A stretch of DNA of 64,000 bases, taken from contig CAJMQU010000013.1 of NCBI GenBank assembly GCA_905215555.1, forward strand, positions 29,399 to 93,398, given 5' to 3'. The stretch comes from an uncultured bacterium. Its GTDB lineage: Bacteria > Bacteroidota > Bacteroidia > Bacteroidales > Bacteroidaceae. The translations under genes and the position numbers were made by a program. How positions within the stretch are numbered: the stretch's first letter is position 1; each line of letters begins with the position of its first letter. This document shows, piece after piece, positions 61,307 through 64,000 of this stretch. Under the pieces are notes generated by a model. The model worked only from the letters and a program-made list of their open reading frames with translations, was not told where the DNA came from and searched no databases.

Positions 61307-62281
61307 ATGTTTACAGCTTCCGAGCTCCTCGAAAAATTTAATTCTCATATTGCTGGCTTGCAATTTACGCGTACTCCTAAAGGATTGTATGCTCCGGTAG
61401 AATATGTCTTGTCTATGGGTGGAAAACGAATTCGTCCGGTATTGATGTTGATGGCATACAATCTGTATCAGGAAGACGTAACCCGTATTTATGGCCCGGC
61501 CACAGGTATTGAAGTTTATCATAATTATACTCTTTTGCACGATGATTTGATGGATCGTGCCGATCGTCGTAGAGGAAAAGAAACAGTCCACAAGGTTTGG
61601 AACGATAACACCGCCATTCTTTCGGGAGATGCAATGCTGGTACTTGCTTATCAGTTTATGGCAGAATGTCCTCAAACTTTTCTGAAGGAAGTTATGGACC
61701 TTTTCAGTCTGACAGCTCTTGAAATATGTGAAGGGCAGCAGATGGATATGGAATTTGAGGAAAGGAATGATGTGACAGCAGAGGAATATCTGGAAATGAT
61801 TCGTCTGAAAACTGCGGTTTTGTTAGCTGCCAGTTTGAAGATTGGTGCTCGTTTAGGTGGTGCCTCAGCGGAAGATGCTGAACGTTTATATGATTTTGGT
61901 ATGCATATAGGAGTGGCTTTTCAGCTGAAAGATGACTTGCTGGATGTTTATGGCAATGCGAAAGTTTTTGGAAAAAATATTGGTGGTGACATCCTCTGTA
62001 ACAAAAAGACATATATGCTGATAAAAGCATTGGAACATGCCGATGCAGAACAACGCAATCAATTGAATAGCTGGATAAATGCAAAAACTTTTCAGCCGGC
62101 TGAGAAAATAGCGGCTGTCACGGAACTCTATAACCGGATTGGCGTGAAAGTGATTTGTGAAGATAAGATGTCGGAATATAGTAACCGTGCGATGGAAAGT
62201 TTGGCAGCTGTCAGCATTGCCGAAGAAAAGAAAGAAGAGCTGAAAAAGATAATTGAAAATCTGATGCACAGAGAAATGTAG
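61307..62281 (+). CDS. Polyprenyl diphosphate synthase
   Basis: Chain-elongating trans-prenyltransferase; in Bacteroides such enzymes supply the menaquinone side chain. 324 residues, all-helical. First Asp-rich motif DDLMDRADRRRG near residue 84 and second motif DDLLDVYGNAKVFGKNIGGD near 208; substrate Lys/Arg in GGKRIRPVLMLMA. The residues before the first motif (EVYHNYTLLH) are moderate in size, compatible with long products (octaprenyl class, IspB) but chain length cannot be set from sequence. Starts a three-gene run with the hypothetical and TatD genes. Confidence 0.93.
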   Translation: MFTASELLEKFNSHIAGLQFTRTPKGLYAPVEYVLSMGGKRIRPVLMLMAYNLYQEDVTRIYGPATGIEVYHNYTLLHDDLMDRADRRRGKETVHKVWNDNTAILSGDAMLVLAYQFMAECPQTFLKEVMDLFSLTALEICEGQQMDMEFEERNDVTAEEYLEMIRLKTAVLLAASLKIGARLGGASAEDAERLYDFGMHIGVAFQLKDDLLDVYGNAKVFGKNIGGDILCNKKTYMLIKALEHADAEQRNQLNSWINAKTFQPAEKIAAVTELYNRIGVKVICEDKMSEYSNRAMESLAAVSIAEEKKEELKKIIENLMHREM

Positions 62282-62301
62282 TTTTTTTGCTTTTTGGAAG
62301 T

Positions 62302-63015
62302 ATGCCTTATAGAAGATTACCAAATACAGACCAGGCTAGAATACGGGCACTGAAAGCAGTGGTTGCAAAAGTTGATACCCATAACCTCTATGATTTGGCA
62401 GTTTCTTTGAAGACGTTGACTGAAGCTCGGAATTTCCTGACAAGATTTGAAGCTGCCCAATCTTATTATTTGCAATGTTTTGAACGCCAGTCCCAAGCCG
62501 GACATAAACATCAGGCTAATGTGAAGATGGCGCGCCTGTATGTATCCCACTTTATTCAGGTACTGAATCTGGCAGTGATTCGTTCGGAACTGCGTGTGAC
62601 TCATAAAGCATATTATGGTTTGCCGGCTGACAGTACGAATGTTCCGGATTTGTCTACAGAAGTTGCTTTGGTAGAGTGGGGGAGAAAAATCATAGATGGA
62701 GAAACAAAGCGGACTTCACAAGGCGGGATTCCTATTTATAATCCTACAATAGCGAAAGTCAGGGTGCATTATGATATATTTACAGATAGCTATGACAGGC
62801 AGAAGAACTTGCAAAATCTGACTGCACGTAGTTTGGAAGCTCTTTCAGCTATGCGGTCTACTGCAGATGAGCTGATATTGGATATCTGGAACCAAGTTGA
62901 GAAGAAATTTGAAAATGTTTCTCCGAATGAGAAACGTTTGGATTTATGCCGTGATTACGGGTTGGTTTACTATTACCGTACCGGCGAAAAACGCAAGAAA
63001 GAAGCGAACGAATGA
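62302..63015 (+). CDS. Conserved hypothetical protein, helical
   Basis: 237 residues from ATG 62302 (MPYRRLPNTDQAR), preceded by GGAAG; a TTG at 62287 is in frame but less likely. No signal peptide, membrane helix or known motif is recognised. The sequence is predicted mostly helical: DQARIRALKAVVAKVD, ARNFLTRFEAAQSYYLQCFERQ, QANVKMARLYVSHFIQVLNLAV, and NLQNLTARSLEALSAMRSTADELILDIWNQ. Basic C-terminal tail (TGEKRKKEANE). It lies 20 bp after the prenyl synthase gene and overlaps tatD by 4 bp (ATGA), so it is a translated part of that operon. Function unknown. Confidence 0.85.
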   Translation: MPYRRLPNTDQARIRALKAVVAKVDTHNLYDLAVSLKTLTEARNFLTRFEAAQSYYLQCFERQSQAGHKHQANVKMARLYVSHFIQVLNLAVIRSELRVTHKAYYGLPADSTNVPDLSTEVALVEWGRKIIDGETKRTSQGGIPIYNPTIAKVRVHYDIFTDSYDRQKNLQNLTARSLEALSAMRSTADELILDIWNQVEKKFENVSPNEKRLDLCRDYGLVYYYRTGEKRKKEANE

Positions 63016-63791
63016 GATTGATAGATACGCATTCCCATCTTTTTTTAGAGGAATTTTCAGAAGATTTGCCACAGGTTATTGAGCGTGCACGTGCTGTGGG
63101 CGTTACTCATATCTTTATGCCTAATATTGACAGTACGACTATTGATGCGATGCTTTCAGCATGCAATATTTACAAAGGATACTGTTTCCCGATGATCGGC
63201 TTGCATCCTACTTCGGTAAATGCCGATTATGAGAAAGAACTGGAAGTTGTAGTACGCGAATTGAAATCTTCTGAAGAATATGTTGCGATAGGGGAAATCG
63301 GTATGGATCTCTATTGGGACAAAACCTTTCTGCAAGAGCAGCAAATCGTATTAGATAGGCAGGTTAATTGGGCGCTGGAATATGGTCTTCCTGTGGTGAT
63401 TCATTGCCGGGATGCTTTTGAGTATATATATAAGGTGCTGGAACCTTACAAAAACTGCCCTTTGAGAGGAATATTCCATAGCTTTACGGGCACATCTGAC
63501 GAAGCTGCCCGGATTCTGGAGTTTCCCGGTTTCTTTATTGGGATAAATGGGGTGGTTACTTTTAAAAAATCCCATCTTCCGGAAGTTTTGTTGGAAATAC
63601 CTTTGGAAAAGATTGTCCTTGAAACTGATTCCCCTTATTTGACTCCGGTGCCGAATCGTGGTAAGAGAAATGAGAGTGCCTATGTGAAGGACACTTTAAA
63701 GAAGGTTTCCGAGATTTATCAGATGTCTCCGGAGGCTGTTGGAAACGCAACTTCTGAAAATGCTTTAAAAGTGTTTGGAATGCTCAAATAA
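63012..63791 (+). CDS. tatD: TatD-family metal-dependent hydrolase
   Basis: Cytoplasmic amidohydrolase-fold enzyme; family members are 3'-5' DNases, and some act on D-aminoacyl-tRNA. 259 residues, usual length. Metal ligands: DTHSHL (two His), GEIGMDLYW (Glu), VIHCRDA (His), GIFHSFTG (His), and ETDSPYLTPVPNRGKRNES (Asp and the family's C-terminal signature). Final gene of the run, overlapping the preceding frame by 4 bp. Exact physiological substrate not known for Bacteroides. Confidence 0.95.
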   Translation: MRLIDTHSHLFLEEFSEDLPQVIERARAVGVTHIFMPNIDSTTIDAMLSACNIYKGYCFPMIGLHPTSVNADYEKELEVVVRELKSSEEYVAIGEIGMDLYWDKTFLQEQQIVLDRQVNWALEYGLPVVIHCRDAFEYIYKVLEPYKNCPLRGIFHSFTGTSDEAARILEFPGFFIGINGVVTFKKSHLPEVLLEIPLEKIVLETDSPYLTPVPNRGKRNESAYVKDTLKKVSEIYQMSPEAVGNATSENALKVFGMLK

Positions 63792-63898
63792 CGCTGCAAA
63801 GATTTTAAAGTTTATTAATTTTGAGATTTTATTAAAGATAAAACGGAGAGAATGAAGGGCAAGAACGAAAAAAAGAATACATTTGTAGCTGAAAACGC

Positions 63899-63926
63899 TT
63901 GTGGTTCGCATTTTTTTTGTAATTTG
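63899..63926 (+). promoter_or_regulatory. Possible promoter of tRNA-Ser
   Basis: TTG at 63899-63901, 18-bp spacer, TAATTTG at 63920-63926, one base short of the -7 consensus. About 27 bp before the tRNA. Confidence 0.35.
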
Positions 63927-63953
63927 CAGCCGTTTTAGAAAGAGACGTCTATT

Positions 63954-64000
63954 GGAGAGATGCTCGAGTGGTTGAAGAGGCACGCCTGGAAAGCGTGTAT
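63954..64000 (+). tRNA. tRNA-Ser (anticodon GGA), cut by window end
   Basis: The 5' part of a serine tRNA: acceptor strand GGAGAGA (63954-63960), D arm with the CTCGAGTGGTTGAAGAGG pattern of type II tRNAs, anticodon stem CACGC/GCGTG (63981-63985 and 63993-63997) and anticodon GGA at 63988-63990, in the loop CTGGAAA. It reads UCC and UCU codons. The variable arm and 3' end lie outside the window. tRNA-Ser genes are frequent integration sites, so the sequence beyond is worth looking at. Confidence 0.9.

Noticed and set aside
63792..63953. Prophage or integrative element border at the tRNA-Ser
   Set aside because: Only the 5' side of the tRNA is visible; no integrase or att-like repeat can be seen in the window.

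Overview
The window is a 64 kb piece of a Bacteroides-type chromosome (order Bacteroidales). Evidence: a SusC/SusD pair with a hybrid two-component regulator and glycoside hydrolases, signal peptides and CxDD-type lipoprotein boxes typical of the phylum, Bacteroides-type promoters (TTTG about 20 bp upstream of TAnnTTTG), a methylmalonyl-CoA mutase, and PorQ and PorE-like proteins. The species cannot be named from the sequence alone. The window opens inside a gene and closes inside a tRNA.

Layout. 1-1935: 3' part of the large subunit of methylmalonyl-CoA mutase. 2160-5525: large secreted double beta-helix protein with a type IX-like C-terminal signal. 5526-5949: gap with a 22-bp phased palindrome array. 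5950-13379: small Cys-containing protein, topoisomerase III, PorE-like OmpA lipoprotein, M20 dipeptidase, chorismate synthase. 13380-18206: AT-rich island with two lipoproteins sharing a PCMD-like C-terminal domain and a beta-barrel protein. 18339-20270: cysteine desulfidase-like enzyme and SlyD-type isomerase. 20800-37914: a complete polysaccharide utilization locus (SusC, SusD, discoidin lipoprotein, hybrid sensor-regulator, GH29, GH105, GH2, GH109). 38075-44289: ilv operon (ilvD, ilvB, ilvN, acyl-ACP thioesterase, ilvC) behind a consensus promoter and a well-formed translational attenuator with a 24-codon leader peptide rich in Leu, Ile and Val. 44605-48488: LruC-type lipoprotein and a SF1 helicase. 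48727-53491: acnA-icd-gltA, the oxidative branch to 2-oxoglutarate. 53629-56487: three-gene steroid/bile-acid cluster (5-alpha-reductase, Old Yellow Enzyme-type reductase, short-chain dehydrogenase). 56548-60333, minus strand: porQ-cmk-ispH-pfkA. 60540-63791: TonB-like protein, polyprenyl synthetase, conserved hypothetical, TatD hydrolase. 63954-64000: start of tRNA-Ser(GGA).

How the parts work together. The utilization locus imports and trims a fucose- and uronate-containing glycan whose identity is not evident. Branched-chain amino acid synthesis appears controlled by ribosome stalling in the leader, and an acyl-ACP thioesterase is embedded in that operon. The oxidative TCA branch supplies 2-oxoglutarate. 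The steroid cluster matches the gene set known in gut Bacteroidales for turning 3-oxo bile acids into allo/iso forms; it has its own promoter motif and a long inverted repeat in its leader.

The most noteworthy items are the steroid cluster with its leader hairpin, the ilv attenuator, two unrelated intergenic arrays that both repeat at exactly 22 bp, dispersed hairpin repeats, and three scattered genes linked to type IX secretion.
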